Of a stretch of 64,000 nt of DNA, positions 42,603 through 49,408 are shown one piece after another (position 1 is the stretch's first letter; each line of letters begins with the position of its first letter). This stretch comes from a virus. The notes beneath the pieces were generated by a model. It saw only the letters and a list, made by a program, of their open reading frames with translations. It did no database searches and was not told where the DNA came from. The stretch spans positions 124,001 through 188,000 of IMG/VR virus record IMGVR_UViG_3300034060_001466; one strand, written 5' to 3'. Made by a program: the position numbers and the translations under genes.

Positions 42603-43499
42603 TTAAGCGATTGCTTTAAGTGAAATAGGTTCAGCAGTTCTCTTATCGTATACGTAAAGTGAATCTGCGATTTTTGTCTTTACCCAGTCCCCATTTTCTC
42701 CAATTGGGAGCTCGACTGTATCTCCAGGATTTAGAGTTTTGGCAATCTTTCTGCCATCCGGTAAAATAATTCCCAATTTCAAGAATCGGTCTTCTCTAAA
42801 AGAATCACGGTTTAGGACACCATCAATTGTGCATTCAGTGAACTCTTTTAGGAATGGAATAAACACCTTAATTTTTCTACCAGCTGCGACTGAGTATTGT
42901 TGTTCTCCGCTAATAACTGCTGGAGTATAGGCAGCTCTTCTTTCTGGGATTACTTGACCGTCTTCTGTAAGTTCAAATACGCTATTTACTGTCTCTTCTG
43001 GTAATTCATATACGGTAACTGATCCAGTTTTACCCTTTCTAGAAAGATGATTTTCCAAATCCATTTGAATATCTTTATGAGACATTCTGTGAGGGAGCAC
43101 CTTGATTGTTGTAAGAACATCATCTGAAATATAGGCGAAAACTCGCTCGCCGATGTGAATTTTTTCAATCTCTCCACTAAATGATTTTACAGACATTGTT
43201 ACTGGATAAGAGGTACCCTCTATCTTTAAGAATGGTGCAACTACTGGTAGGGCTTTATGGCCTGATGGAAATTGAGTTCTCTCAATATGGTCTTGGCTCT
43301 TTTTAAATTCAGATTTAATAGCATCAATGAGTTGAGAGTAGACTTCGTTTATTTCAAATCCAGCTTCTCGAATAAATTGTCTCGCTGGCTTAGGTAAGTT
43401 AATTGACTCTAGATTATAGATTCGTTGATCTATACGACCCTCTCCGTGAGAAGAGATTCGGGCTTCAGTTATGAATTGTGTAAATTTAAGTAACTTCAA
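42603..43499 (-). CDS. Putative packaged internal protein with strong CTS
   Basis: A 298-residue protein. Its start, MKLLKFTQFITEARISS, is the best match in the window to the T4 internal-protein leader MKTYQEFIAEA, including a potential I-x-E/A cleavage site. The middle (HGEGRIDQRIYNL, HRMSHKDIQMDLENHL) suggests a nucleic-acid-related or toxin-like fold but no motif is certain. The C-terminal 100 residues look like an OB/SH3 beta barrel (RKIKVFIPF, GDTVELPIGENGDWVKTKI). A late-type promoter element precedes it. It may be injected with the DNA. Confidence 0.55.
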   Translation of the reverse strand: MKLLKFTQFITEARISSHGEGRIDQRIYNLESINLPKPARQFIREAGFEINEVYSQLIDAIKSEFKKSQDHIERTQFPSGHKALPVVAPFLKIEGTSYPVTMSVKSFSGEIEKIHIGERVFAYISDDVLTTIKVLPHRMSHKDIQMDLENHLSRKGKTGSVTVYELPEETVNSVFELTEDGQVIPERRAAYTPAVISGEQQYSVAAGRKIKVFIPFLKEFTECTIDGVLNRDSFREDRFLKLGIILPDGRKIAKTLNPGDTVELPIGENGDWVKTKIADSLYVYDKRTAEPISLKAIA

Positions 43500-43520
43500 A
43501 ATTAATCATTCTATTTGAAG

Positions 43521-43530
43521 TTTATTTATA
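43521..43530 (-). promoter_or_regulatory. Late-type promoter element
   Basis: TATAAATAAA on the minus strand, with an exact T4 late core, 21 nt before the start at 43499. Confidence 0.6.
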
Positions 43531-43538
43531 CGACTCGA

Positions 43539-43751
43539 CTACTTCCCTACGTATTCTGAAGGCAGATCTGCAGGTTTAAATACTCTACAGAAACCAAAAT
43601 GGACCCATCGATTAAGGAAATCTACTGAGTATTCCTGCTTGTCGGTAGTGACCATTCCATTAATTGGATCGCTTGAGCCCTTAATTATAGTTTCATTAGG
43701 TTTGTCCTTTCTAGAAAAGACTATGATATTACCCTTTTTTAAATTTGCCAT
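43539..43751 (-). CDS. Small hypothetical protein
   Basis: A 70-residue protein starting at the ATG at 43751 (MANLKKGNIIVFSRKDKP). A longer frame to 43793 only translates the tRNA-Arg gene, so it is rejected. The fold looks like a small SH3-like barrel (GNIIVFSRK...TDKQEYSVDFLNRWVHFG). Function unknown. Confidence 0.45.
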   Translation of the reverse strand: MANLKKGNIIVFSRKDKPNETIIKGSSDPINGMVTTDKQEYSVDFLNRWVHFGFCRVFKPADLPSEYVGK

Positions 43752-43766
43752 GTTGATTAAGTTAAG

Positions 43767-43839
43767 TACCCCAGGAGGGATTCGAACCCCCATCTCACGG
43801 TCCGTAGCCGTGTGTTCTGATCCATTGAACTACCGGGGC
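43767..43839 (-). tRNA. tRNA-Arg (anticodon ACG)
   Basis: A complete cloverleaf on the minus strand: acceptor GCCCCGG/CTGGGGT, anticodon arm CACGG-CTACGGA-CCGTG, T loop TTCGAAT. CCA is not encoded (discriminator A followed by CTT). It reads CGU after A34 to I editing. Last member of the array, separated from the others by a 76-codon gene. Confidence 0.9.
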
Positions 43840-43848
43840 AGGTACTAA

Positions 43849-44079
43849 TTAGTTTCGGTTATGTGCAGCTTTCCAGCGCTCTTGCAGACCTTCCCAGTAG
43901 CCACTTTCGTTTTGAAAACGTTGAACCACTTGAACATCTTCGGGAAAACCTAGTGCAAGCTTAGCCTGATTACGAATATCAGCCTTCATAATTGTCTGAA
44001 TCAAGGCTGTGTGAAACGATCCAGCTGTTCCAATCTTATAGAACATGAATTCTCTTTCTGCGTTTGTTATTTCTTCCAT
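43849..44079 (-). CDS. Small conserved phage hypothetical protein
   Basis: A 76-residue protein (FYKIGTAGSFHTALIQTI, then AKLALGFPEDVQVV). The pattern 'G.F..AL...I.KAD..N..KL..GFP..V' recurs in many phages with no known function. It lies inside the tRNA array and has its own type A motif 5 nt upstream, so it can be read without the array promoter. Confidence 0.6.
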   Translation of the reverse strand: MEEITNAEREFMFYKIGTAGSFHTALIQTIMKADIRNQAKLALGFPEDVQVVQRFQNESGYWEGLQERWKAAHNRN

Positions 44080-44084
44080 AGCTA

Positions 44085-44096
44085 TATTGTACTAAA
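44085..44096 (-). promoter_or_regulatory. Type A promoter motif
   Basis: TTTAGTACAATA on the minus strand, between tRNA-Arg(TCT) and the 76-codon gene, 5 nt before its ATG. Confidence 0.5.
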
Positions 44097-44103
44097 TAAT
44101 TTG

Positions 44104-44177
44104 TAATCCAGGCAGGACTCGAACCTGCGACCTACCGCTTAGAAGGCGGTTGCTCTATTCCACTGAGCTACTGGACT
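44104..44177 (-). tRNA. tRNA-Arg (anticodon TCT)
   Basis: Acceptor AGTCCAG/CTGGATT, anticodon arm ACCGC-CTTCTAA-GCGGT, T arm GCAGG-TTCGAGT-CCTGC. CCA is not encoded. Reads AGA/AGG. It lies 1 nt from tRNA-Ser(GCT). Confidence 0.92.
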
Positions 44178-44178
44178 A

Positions 44179-44266
44179 TGGCGGAGAGTGGAGGTCTCGA
44201 TCCCCATTCCCTTTCGGGAACCGCTCGCTTAGCAGGCGGCGACAACACCTTGTTGCTTCACTCTCC
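44179..44266 (-). tRNA. tRNA-Ser (anticodon GCT), CCA encoded
   Basis: Type II tRNA with acceptor GGAGAGT/ACTCTCC, anticodon loop CTGCTAA, a long variable arm GGTTCCC-GAAA-GGGAA and T loop near ATCGAGA. Discriminator G is followed by encoded CCA. The anticodon stem has only three clean pairs near the loop. Reads AGU/AGC. Confidence 0.85.
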
Positions 44267-44271
44267 ATTAG

Positions 44272-44352
44272 TACTCCCGGTGGGACTCGAACCCACAAGC
44301 ATTGCGCACTCGATCTTAAGCCGAGCGTGTTTACCAGTTTCACCACGGGAGC
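44272..44352 (-). tRNA. tRNA-Leu (anticodon TAA)
   Basis: Acceptor GCTCCCG/CGGGAGT, anticodon arm CTCGG-CTTAAGA-TCGAG, T arm GTGGG-TTCGAGT-CCCAC. CCA is not encoded (ACTA). Reads UUA/UUG. Confidence 0.92.
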
Positions 44353-44359
44353 ATTTTTG

Positions 44360-44435
44360 TACCTCTGGTGGGATTCGAACCCACAAAATCTCTTGATCCT
44401 AAGTCAAGCGGCTTTACCAGTTTACCCACAGAGGC
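44360..44435 (-). tRNA. tRNA-Leu (anticodon TAG)
   Basis: Acceptor GCCTCTG/CAGAGGT, anticodon arm CTTGA-CTTAGGA-TCAAG, T arm GTGGG-TTCGAAT-CCCAC. CCA is not encoded. Reads CUN codons. The variable arm is short for a Leu tRNA. A second Leu(TAG) gene lies at 50577. Confidence 0.92.
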
Positions 44436-44438
44436 AGT

Positions 44439-44516
44439 TGGGGTAAACGATCGGGATCGAACCGACGACCTCCTGAACCACAATCAGGCGCTCTAACCAA
44501 CTGAGCTACGTCTACC
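44439..44516 (-). tRNA. tRNA-His (anticodon GTG), CCA encoded
   Basis: Acceptor GTAGACG/CGTTTAC with an extra 5' G (G-1) facing C73, as required for histidyl-tRNA synthetase. Anticodon arm CCTGA-TTGTGGT-TCAGG. CCA is encoded. Reads CAU/CAC. Confidence 0.93.
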
Positions 44517-44531
44517 ATGTAAAAGAACGAG

Positions 44532-44615
44532 CGGAAGAGTGAGGTATCGATCCCCATACCCGAAGGTACCACTAGTTTTCAAGACTAGGTCCAGCGCCAG
44601 CTGAATTACTCTTCC
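44532..44615 (-). tRNA. tRNA-Ser (anticodon TGA)
   Basis: Type II tRNA: acceptor GGAAGAG/CTCTTCC, anticodon arm CTAGT-CTTGAAA-ACTAG, long variable arm GGTACC-TTCG-GGTA. CCA is not encoded (GCTC). Reads UCN codons. Confidence 0.92.
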
Positions 44616-44623
44616 AGTTTTTG

Positions 44624-44693
44624 AGGTCAATGTTGGAATCGAACCAACTCCTCAGATTTTGCAGACCTGACGGCCTCCACGACCAAACTGACC
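44624..44693 (-). tRNA. tRNA-Cys (anticodon GCA)
   Basis: Acceptor GGTCAGT/ATTGACC, anticodon arm CAGGT-CTGCAAA-ATCTG, T arm GTTGG-TTCGATT-CCAAC, discriminator T as expected for Cys. CCA is not encoded. It is the promoter-proximal tRNA; its first base directly follows the U run of the attenuator terminator. Confidence 0.92.
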
Positions 44694-44730
44694 AAAAACA
44701 AAAAAGGCTTAAACGTTAGTCTAAGCCTTT
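44694..44730 (-). terminator. Terminator in front of the tRNA array (attenuator)
   Basis: Minus-strand stem AAAGGCTTA/TAAGCCTTT (9 bp, 10-nt loop) followed by TTTTTTG and more T. It lies between the 23-codon leader ORF and tRNA-Cys. Its 5' arm (44719-44727, GGCTTAGAC) is complementary over 9 bp to GTCTAGGCC at 44760-44768 in the leader. Confidence 0.85.
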
Positions 44731-44755
44731 TCAGTAGAAGTTTTCTTATCTTACA

Positions 44756-44827
44756 TCACGGCCTAGACACATCGAGACTTAATCTCAACGAACGTAAACA
44801 AAGTGAATGTAAGGATAATGTTTTCAT
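44756..44827 (-). CDS. 23-residue leader peptide made of Leu/Ser/Arg/His/Cys codons
   Basis: A short ORF, ATG at 44827, TGA ending at 44756. Residues 4-18 read LSLHSLCLRSLRLSL. All fifteen codons belong to the amino acids of the eight downstream tRNAs. Every tRNA has a cognate: TTA/TTG for Leu-UAA, CTT/CTC for Leu-UAG, TCA/TCC/TCG for Ser-UGA, AGT for Ser-GCU, CGT for Arg-ACG, AGA for Arg-UCU, CAT for His, TGT for Cys. The ATG is 5 nt from the promoter motif, the same spacing as for real genes at 44079 and 50096. It is too short to be expected as an enzyme; a regulatory peptide is the natural reading. Confidence 0.65.
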   Translation of the reverse strand: MKTLSLHSLCLRSLRLSLDVSRP

Positions 44828-44832
44828 GTTAA

Positions 44833-44844
44833 TAATATACTACA
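44833..44844 (-). promoter_or_regulatory. Type A promoter motif for the tRNA array
   Basis: TGTAGTATATTA on the minus strand, 5 nt before the leader ATG. No other motif lies between here and tRNA-Arg(TCT), so the array depends on it. Confidence 0.55.
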
Positions 44845-44864
44845 ATATTTCTAATTGGTTTTAT

Positions 44865-46196
44865 TTATTCTTTTCTTTTTGCTAATTTTCTTTTAACTGC
44901 TTCCCGAGTCGACTCCATTTTCTTGGCATAACTTGGATTTTTTCGCTTGTTAAAATTAATTTGTTGATTTAGCGATCCAGTAATCTTTTGCATGTTACCA
45001 CCTCTTGTTCTGATTAACCAATCCGCTAATTTATTAACTCCAAGGTCTCTGAATTTTCCATTTGCATCAGGTGCATCAGAATCGTGCCATTTAAGTTTTT
45101 TCTTTTCTGAAATTTCATCTTCATCAGCTTCATCATCTTCTTCGTCATCCCATCTGTGATACTGTTCCTCAATTGCCTTATTTAAAAGATCTTGAATTTT
45201 GTCGTACATTCCAAGCGAGTCTTCGAAACCAGTTACGGCACTCATAAAGAGTTCAATATCTTCAGCTATCTCATTAGACTTCATTGAAACTGGATCTCCA
45301 TTTTGGAATAGGTCAGACCATTCATAGTCTTCAAGTTCAGCATCTTCGTAAAGTCCGATATCTTTTTGTGCGACACTAACTGACGACTTAACAGTTTCAT
45401 CGATAAAGTTTATTCTGACTTCAAAATCAGTCCATACGTCTCTTTCTATATCCGGATATTCGGATGAATCTATTCCGTAATCATCTATAGATTGATTGAA
45501 CTGGCCTGAAACAATAACGATTTGATCTTCTGCAGTTGCTCCATTGACTAGTTCTGCGATTGCATCAGTGTCAACTCCACCAAAACCCATTGCTCTTAGT
45601 TCTGCAGCTTCTTCATCAGATAAGTTCTCAATTATGAATTTTCCTTTTGTGTTAGGCTCATCAGAATCATGCCATTTAAGTTTCTTCTTTTCTGATACTT
45701 CTCCAAGACGTCTATCGATTATGTCATTTACTATATCGACTGCCATGTCTACAAACATGCCTTCGTATTCAATTCGCTGCAAAATCTGAGTTAACTCATC
45801 AGCGATTCCTTGAGAATCGTGATTTTCTGAATCCAGTTTAAAATCAACTTCATACGCATTACCTGCACCGTCAAAATCAATCCCAGAATTTAAGACTGCC
45901 ACTTGTACTTTAGATTTCATTGTCTCAAAGTCGAAATCAACATAGTACTGAACAAGGAACACGCTATCTAATTCAGCAGCCTCTGCTCTTTCTGGATCAA
46001 GTCCTAAATCATCAGCTGTCATATCAAATCCCAAATCGAAACCTAATGTCGTGTCGGTCTTCTCCTCTGGGTTGTATTCGGCCATTAATCCTTGAATTTC
46101 ATCCGTGTCAATCTTTGAATTAAAACCTAATGCTGCTAATTCTTCAGCATCATCAGTATTTTCATTAACGAATTGTGTAAATCGTTTAAGTCTCAT
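44865..46196 (-). CDS. Acidic protein with tandem repeat and CTS-like N-terminus
   Basis: A 443-residue acidic protein. It begins MRLKRFTQFVNENTDD, a CTS-like leader. Residues 19-187 and 199-382 are a diverged tandem duplication: each copy starts 'EL..(L/M)GF...DTD.I' and ends SEKKKLKWHDSD-x-P-x4-GKF. The C-terminal 55 residues (LADWLIRTRGGNMQKITGSL) belong to a small domain I recognise from many phage proteins. No catalytic motif. Probably a packaged or core protein; it overlaps the next CTS-like gene by one base. Confidence 0.6.
   Translation of the reverse strand: MRLKRFTQFVNENTDDAEELAALGFNSKIDTDEIQGLMAEYNPEEKTDTTLGFDLGFDMTADDLGLDPERAEAAELDSVFLVQYYVDFDFETMKSKVQVAVLNSGIDFDGAGNAYEVDFKLDSENHDSQGIADELTQILQRIEYEGMFVDMAVDIVNDIIDRRLGEVSEKKKLKWHDSDEPNTKGKFIIENLSDEEAAELRAMGFGGVDTDAIAELVNGATAEDQIVIVSGQFNQSIDDYGIDSSEYPDIERDVWTDFEVRINFIDETVKSSVSVAQKDIGLYEDAELEDYEWSDLFQNGDPVSMKSNEIAEDIELFMSAVTGFEDSLGMYDKIQDLLNKAIEEQYHRWDDEEDDEADEDEISEKKKLKWHDSDAPDANGKFRDLGVNKLADWLIRTRGGNMQKITGSLNQQINFNKRKNPSYAKKMESTREAVKRKLAKRKE
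45051..45110 (-). repeat. Repeat block SEKKKLKWHDSD...GKF, copy 2
   Basis: Codes for residues 363-382 of the 443-residue protein. The same block is seen at 45636-45695, and the SEKKKLK part again at the C-terminus of the protein ending at 11149. Confidence 0.8.
45636..45695 (-). repeat. Repeat block SEKKKLKWHDSD...GKF, copy 1
   Basis: Codes for residues 168-187. Twelve of its first twelve residues equal copy 2, while the following ones diverge except for GKF. Confidence 0.8.
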
Positions 46197-46780
46197 TATC
46201 CTGGGAAATTGTCTAGTGCTGCATCAACTTCATCCATTAAGTCCGGTCTTGCTCTCTGAATTGCTCCAGCGATTGAGCCGACTAAATTAATCAGTTCGTG
46301 ATATTCTGAATAGGTATCGTATGCACTATCGTTATTTTTAATAGAGATAACATCGATCGTTGTATCTTGAATATATGCTAGTAGGGTATCGAAATTTACC
46401 TGACTTGCTGAGTAAACTCCATCCTCTTCATCTTCGTTATCATAATCTTCAGTTGAGTCAAGGTAATCATTGTACTGTCTGGCCTGACTCACTAGCTCCG
46501 CAAGTTCAGCTTGAGAATCTCCGACCTTGGCTGAAGTTAGGTCTTCGTGAGATATTTTAGTTAGAGCAAAAACTGGAACTTTAACAATATTGCCTTTTGA
46601 GTTATGTAATTCAACTTTTGCAAAATCGCTATCGATATCAAGCACTTGGCCTTTACCTCGGTATGAGTCAACGTAATTTCCTACATTGATCTCTGGTGAA
46701 TTGTCATCAGCTAATTCCTTTTCTGGATTGTCTAGGAATCTGTCAAGATCAAATTCTTCGTATAGTTTAAGGTGTTTCAT
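46196..46780 (-). CDS. Acidic hypothetical protein with CTS-like start
   Basis: A 194-residue acidic protein starting MKHLKLYEEFDLDRFLD. Residues 28-75 look like a KOW/SH3 barrel (VGNYVDSYRGKGQVLDIDSD followed by KGNIVKVPVFALTKI). The remainder is helical. A perfect late-type element lies 3 nt upstream. Function unknown; likely expressed late with the other CTS-like proteins. Confidence 0.55.
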   Translation of the reverse strand: MKHLKLYEEFDLDRFLDNPEKELADDNSPEINVGNYVDSYRGKGQVLDIDSDFAKVELHNSKGNIVKVPVFALTKISHEDLTSAKVGDSQAELAELVSQARQYNDYLDSTEDYDNEDEEDGVYSASQVNFDTLLAYIQDTTIDVISIKNNDSAYDTYSEYHELINLVGSIAGAIQRARPDLMDEVDAALDNFPG

Positions 46781-46783
46781 AGA

Positions 46784-46793
46784 GTTATTTATA
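46784..46793 (-). promoter_or_regulatory. Late-type promoter element
   Basis: TATAAATAAC on the minus strand, an exact T4 late core, only 3 nt before the ATG at 46780, so the transcript would be leaderless. Confidence 0.6.
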
Positions 46794-48521
46794 CTCTATT
46801 CGCAATCTCGCTTTGAAGTCAGGTGGGAATTGATCACCTGCGGATTTCATTAGGTCTGCGAAACATCCATCAAGTAGATGAGTCACCGCCCAATCCTCAG
46901 GTGTACGTATTGAGCGGCCTACTCCTTGCAGGACAGCGATTGAGGTCTTCCAATTGTACCATTGCTGGCTGTATTCCAATTTAGCAGCAACGTACTTGTC
47001 GCCGAGATGAGGGTACGGAACCTTTAAGAAGATTTGGAATCTACTCTGGTCGTCAACCATGTTCAAGCCTTCAAGAATAGATGGACCCATCAGTACCATT
47101 GCCTTCTTCTTCTTCATTATCTTTAGCGCGATCTCTTTCTCTTCAGATCCTTTATAGAGAACAATGCGTTTCTTAACATCTTTGGGAAGACCTGTCCAGA
47201 TCTTAGTATTCAATTCATAAGAACCTGAATGAATGATTCCGGAGTGCTCAGAGTTCTCCCTGACTATTCTGGTTACTGAATCAATTGCCCATTGTAGATT
47301 CTCTTGTAGGAATCTGGTTGACATTTTTTTACCTGGATAGAAAATGATAGGTGACTTCTCCCAATTGAAATGACTTTCAATCTTAAAGTACTTAGCCTTC
47401 TTGATTCCGTGATTTCTCATGAAATCGCTGGGACTGCCCATTGTAGCAGTCATCAGTAACTTGAATCCAAATTTCGTAAAGAAGTGTTTCTGTAATAGGT
47501 AGTACTCATCGATACAGTTGAATGTGATTGACTTTTCGCCAGGATTCTTTACGAGCTTCTCAAGACCTACTTGTTCAATGATTTTACAATAGTCTTCTAG
47601 TTTACAGTGAACGTCCTTACACCAGTCCGCCATGCCAAAGACAGCCAACCATTCGGATGGAATGCTGCCCTCTAAAAATTCAATTGATGCATTTTCTCTA
47701 AGCGAAGAGGTTGCCTGAACTGCAATGCTCAAGAGTCTAGTAACCTCCTTAAGTAATTTAAGCAAGTTGCCATGATCCTCCTGTTCGTAAATCATATCAA
47801 TCACTTTTGCTAATCGTTCAGTGTCCACTTGTGGTATCTTTTGGCCAATATCGCCGGTGCTTTCAATTAAGCTCTCAGTCTTTTTAACAATTTCATGCGA
47901 AACGATTGGACTGAAATGGCTCTGTACAATATCAAGTAGCTTATGGGCCTCATCGCATACTACAAAATCTCTTTGTGGAAATGGGGAGCCCTTACCGTTG
48001 CCTTGCTGATTTTGCTCAACGTAATTTCGTTGAATCAGGGCGTATGGATAGGTTAACAGAGAGACTGGCGACTTGATTGCCTTTTTTCTTGAGGTCAAGT
48101 AGCCACATTGTTTGAAACACGGAAGAGATTCAGCCTTTTCATAAGAGGTTCCTTTACTCTTGCACTCACCGACTGAAAATTTCTCGTCGTTCACAACGCA
48201 TCGGTAGTTATCAACACCTTTTATATTACCCCAATTCCATACCTGCAACTTTTTAAAATCTTTGACGTATTGTTCATGAAGAGAGAGGTCAGATGCTAAG
48301 ATATAGCCGCGATTTCCCTTAAATGCAAGAAAATCAGCAAATAACATTGCGATAACTGACTTGCCTGATCCAGTCGGCGCATCAAGTAGATAAATTCCAT
48401 TATGGTCTTCTTCGTATGCTGAAATAATATCGATTATCGCTTCTTTTTGCTGAGGTCTAAACTCAATGCTCGGATGTTTACCTTTTATGAACTCTTCAAA
48501 GTCCCGTGTGAGTTTACTCAT
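46785..48521 (-). CDS. DinG/XPD-like helicase with Fe-S cysteines
   Basis: A 578-residue superfamily 2 helicase: LLDAPTGSGKSVIAML (Walker A), VVCDEAHKL (DEAH), LLMTATMGSP, and the late motif VLQGVGRSIRTPEDW. Four cysteines between motifs Ia and II (NYRCVV, GECKSKG, PCFKQCG) match the iron-sulfur cluster of the XPD/DinG family. It unwinds DNA or DNA-RNA hybrids 5' to 3'. It overlaps the methylglyoxal synthase gene by 4 bp. Confidence 0.82.
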   Translation of the reverse strand: MSKLTRDFEEFIKGKHPSIEFRPQQKEAIIDIISAYEEDHNGIYLLDAPTGSGKSVIAMLFADFLAFKGNRGYILASDLSLHEQYVKDFKKLQVWNWGNIKGVDNYRCVVNDEKFSVGECKSKGTSYEKAESLPCFKQCGYLTSRKKAIKSPVSLLTYPYALIQRNYVEQNQQGNGKGSPFPQRDFVVCDEAHKLLDIVQSHFSPIVSHEIVKKTESLIESTGDIGQKIPQVDTERLAKVIDMIYEQEDHGNLLKLLKEVTRLLSIAVQATSSLRENASIEFLEGSIPSEWLAVFGMADWCKDVHCKLEDYCKIIEQVGLEKLVKNPGEKSITFNCIDEYYLLQKHFFTKFGFKLLMTATMGSPSDFMRNHGIKKAKYFKIESHFNWEKSPIIFYPGKKMSTRFLQENLQWAIDSVTRIVRENSEHSGIIHSGSYELNTKIWTGLPKDVKKRIVLYKGSEEKEIALKIMKKKKAMVLMGPSILEGLNMVDDQSRFQIFLKVPYPHLGDKYVAAKLEYSQQWYNWKTSIAVLQGVGRSIRTPEDWAVTHLLDGCFADLMKSAGDQFPPDFKARLRIEYK

Positions 48522-48898
48522 TTATCGTTGTTATTTTTAGAAGAAACTGCCTGTATCAACAAGCTTGCAGTCGAATAGTTCGTTGCAATAGGAATATTAT
48601 ACACATTACACAATCTAAGTAACATTTGAACGTCAACTTCATGCGGATGTGCAGTTAATGGATCAATAAAGAAGATAACTCCATCTATTTTACCGTTGAC
48701 TAACTCTGCTGCGATCTGAGCGTCTCCGCCTTGCGGTCCAGACTTCATTCGGTCGACCTCAAGACCTGCATGCTCAATGTGAGTACCGGTCGTACCAGTT
48801 GCAACAACCTCGTGCTGCTTAAAAAAATCAAGACGCTTCATGATGAATGCCACCATGTCCGCCTTTTTATTATCGTGTGCAATTACTGCTATTCTCAT
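48518..48898 (-). CDS. mgsA: Methylglyoxal synthase
   Basis: A 126-residue protein that follows bacterial MgsA along its length: AVIAHDNKKADMVAF, ATGTTGTHIE, SGPQGGDAQIAA, FFIDPLTAHPHEVDV and LLRLCNVYNIPIATN. The catalytic Asp (GGD), the Asp of IDPLTA and the His in HPHE are present. The enzyme turns dihydroxyacetone phosphate into methylglyoxal and phosphate. It is in an operon with a helicase, so it is expressed as a phage gene. It may bypass lower glycolysis or use methylglyoxal against the host; neither is shown. Confidence 0.88.
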   Translation of the reverse strand: MRIAVIAHDNKKADMVAFIMKRLDFFKQHEVVATGTTGTHIEHAGLEVDRMKSGPQGGDAQIAAELVNGKIDGVIFFIDPLTAHPHEVDVQMLLRLCNVYNIPIATNYSTASLLIQAVSSKNNNDK

Positions 48899-48909
48899 AT
48901 TTCGTTTAA

Positions 48910-49218
48910 TTAATCTTCTGATCCTATTATGTAGTCGTACTCACAGCATGGATATTCTCTACCGCGCTCATCAATCCAGCACCAAACTTTATCAGCTTTA
49001 ATCCACTTCCAGTCAACTCCCTCTTCGCCTTCCGGTAAATTAGGTGAGTCTAGTGGTGGATGATACGAGTTTACACTAACGTAATTGTGATTACAATCAC
49101 ATCCACGAGAGACACAATCATCACATGAATTTGGATTACCTCCATCTCTATAACCTGGCCCGTAACACCAAGTTGCGATCTTTCCGCAGTCGCAACGTTC
49201 CTTACCAGCTACCGACAT
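48910..49218 (-). CDS. Cys-rich small protein, probable zinc binder
   Basis: A 102-residue protein with many paired cysteines: RCDCGKIATWC, SCDDCVSRGCDC and YPCCEYDY. These C-x-C and C-x2-C groups suggest two zinc sites. The central part is Pro/Tyr-rich and exposed (NSYHPPLDSPNLPEGEEG). No family recognised. Overlaps the upstream gene by 17 bp. Confidence 0.5.
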   Translation of the reverse strand: MSVAGKERCDCGKIATWCYGPGYRDGGNPNSCDDCVSRGCDCNHNYVSVNSYHPPLDSPNLPEGEEGVDWKWIKADKVWCWIDERGREYPCCEYDYIIGSED

Positions 49219-49408
49219 CAGTTAAGTCTAATGGATGTTTTGGTGCATTGCTGCTAGTGACAGTGATTGTGTCTCCGATTCCACATGATGATACTGTCCA
49301 GGTTAAGTTTCCCCATTCGCCAAACAGGGCTTTTAGGTGCTTACCCCAAGCATCAAACTTTTTCTGCTGCTTGTCGTTTAGGGTTATTGATATTATCGTG
49401 TTTGCCAT
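49202..49408 (-). CDS. Small hypothetical protein
   Basis: A 68-residue protein (ISITLNDKQQKKFDAWGKHL). It overlaps the upstream HExxH gene by 56 bp, which is large but common in compact phage genomes. No motif. Confidence 0.4.
   Translation of the reverse strand: MANTIISITLNDKQQKKFDAWGKHLKALFGEWGNLTWTVSSCGIGDTITVTSSNAPKHPLDLTDVGSW

Larger units (their letters stand above)
44694..44844 (-). promoter_or_regulatory. Candidate transcription attenuator controlling the tRNA array
   Basis: Order on the minus strand: type A promoter (44833-44844), leader ORF (44756-44827), hairpin CGTTGAGA/TCTCGATG in the ORF (about 44771-44791), antiterminator arm GTCTAGGCC (44760-44768, leader codons 21-23), terminator (44694-44730), tRNA-Cys. 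The antiterminator and terminator share the 44719-44727 segment and are mutually exclusive. A ribosome at the leader stop would cover the antiterminator arm and let the terminator form. A ribosome stalled at codons 4-18 would leave it free. Confidence 0.65.

Noticed and set aside
43752-43793. N-terminal extension (MGVRIPPGVLNLIN) of the small gene ending at 43539
   Set aside because: These codons are the tRNA-Arg(ACG) gene; the ATG at 43751 is the better start.
44150-44446. Open frames of 98 and 72 codons on the plus strand
   Set aside because: They are read-throughs of the tRNA array on the wrong strand.
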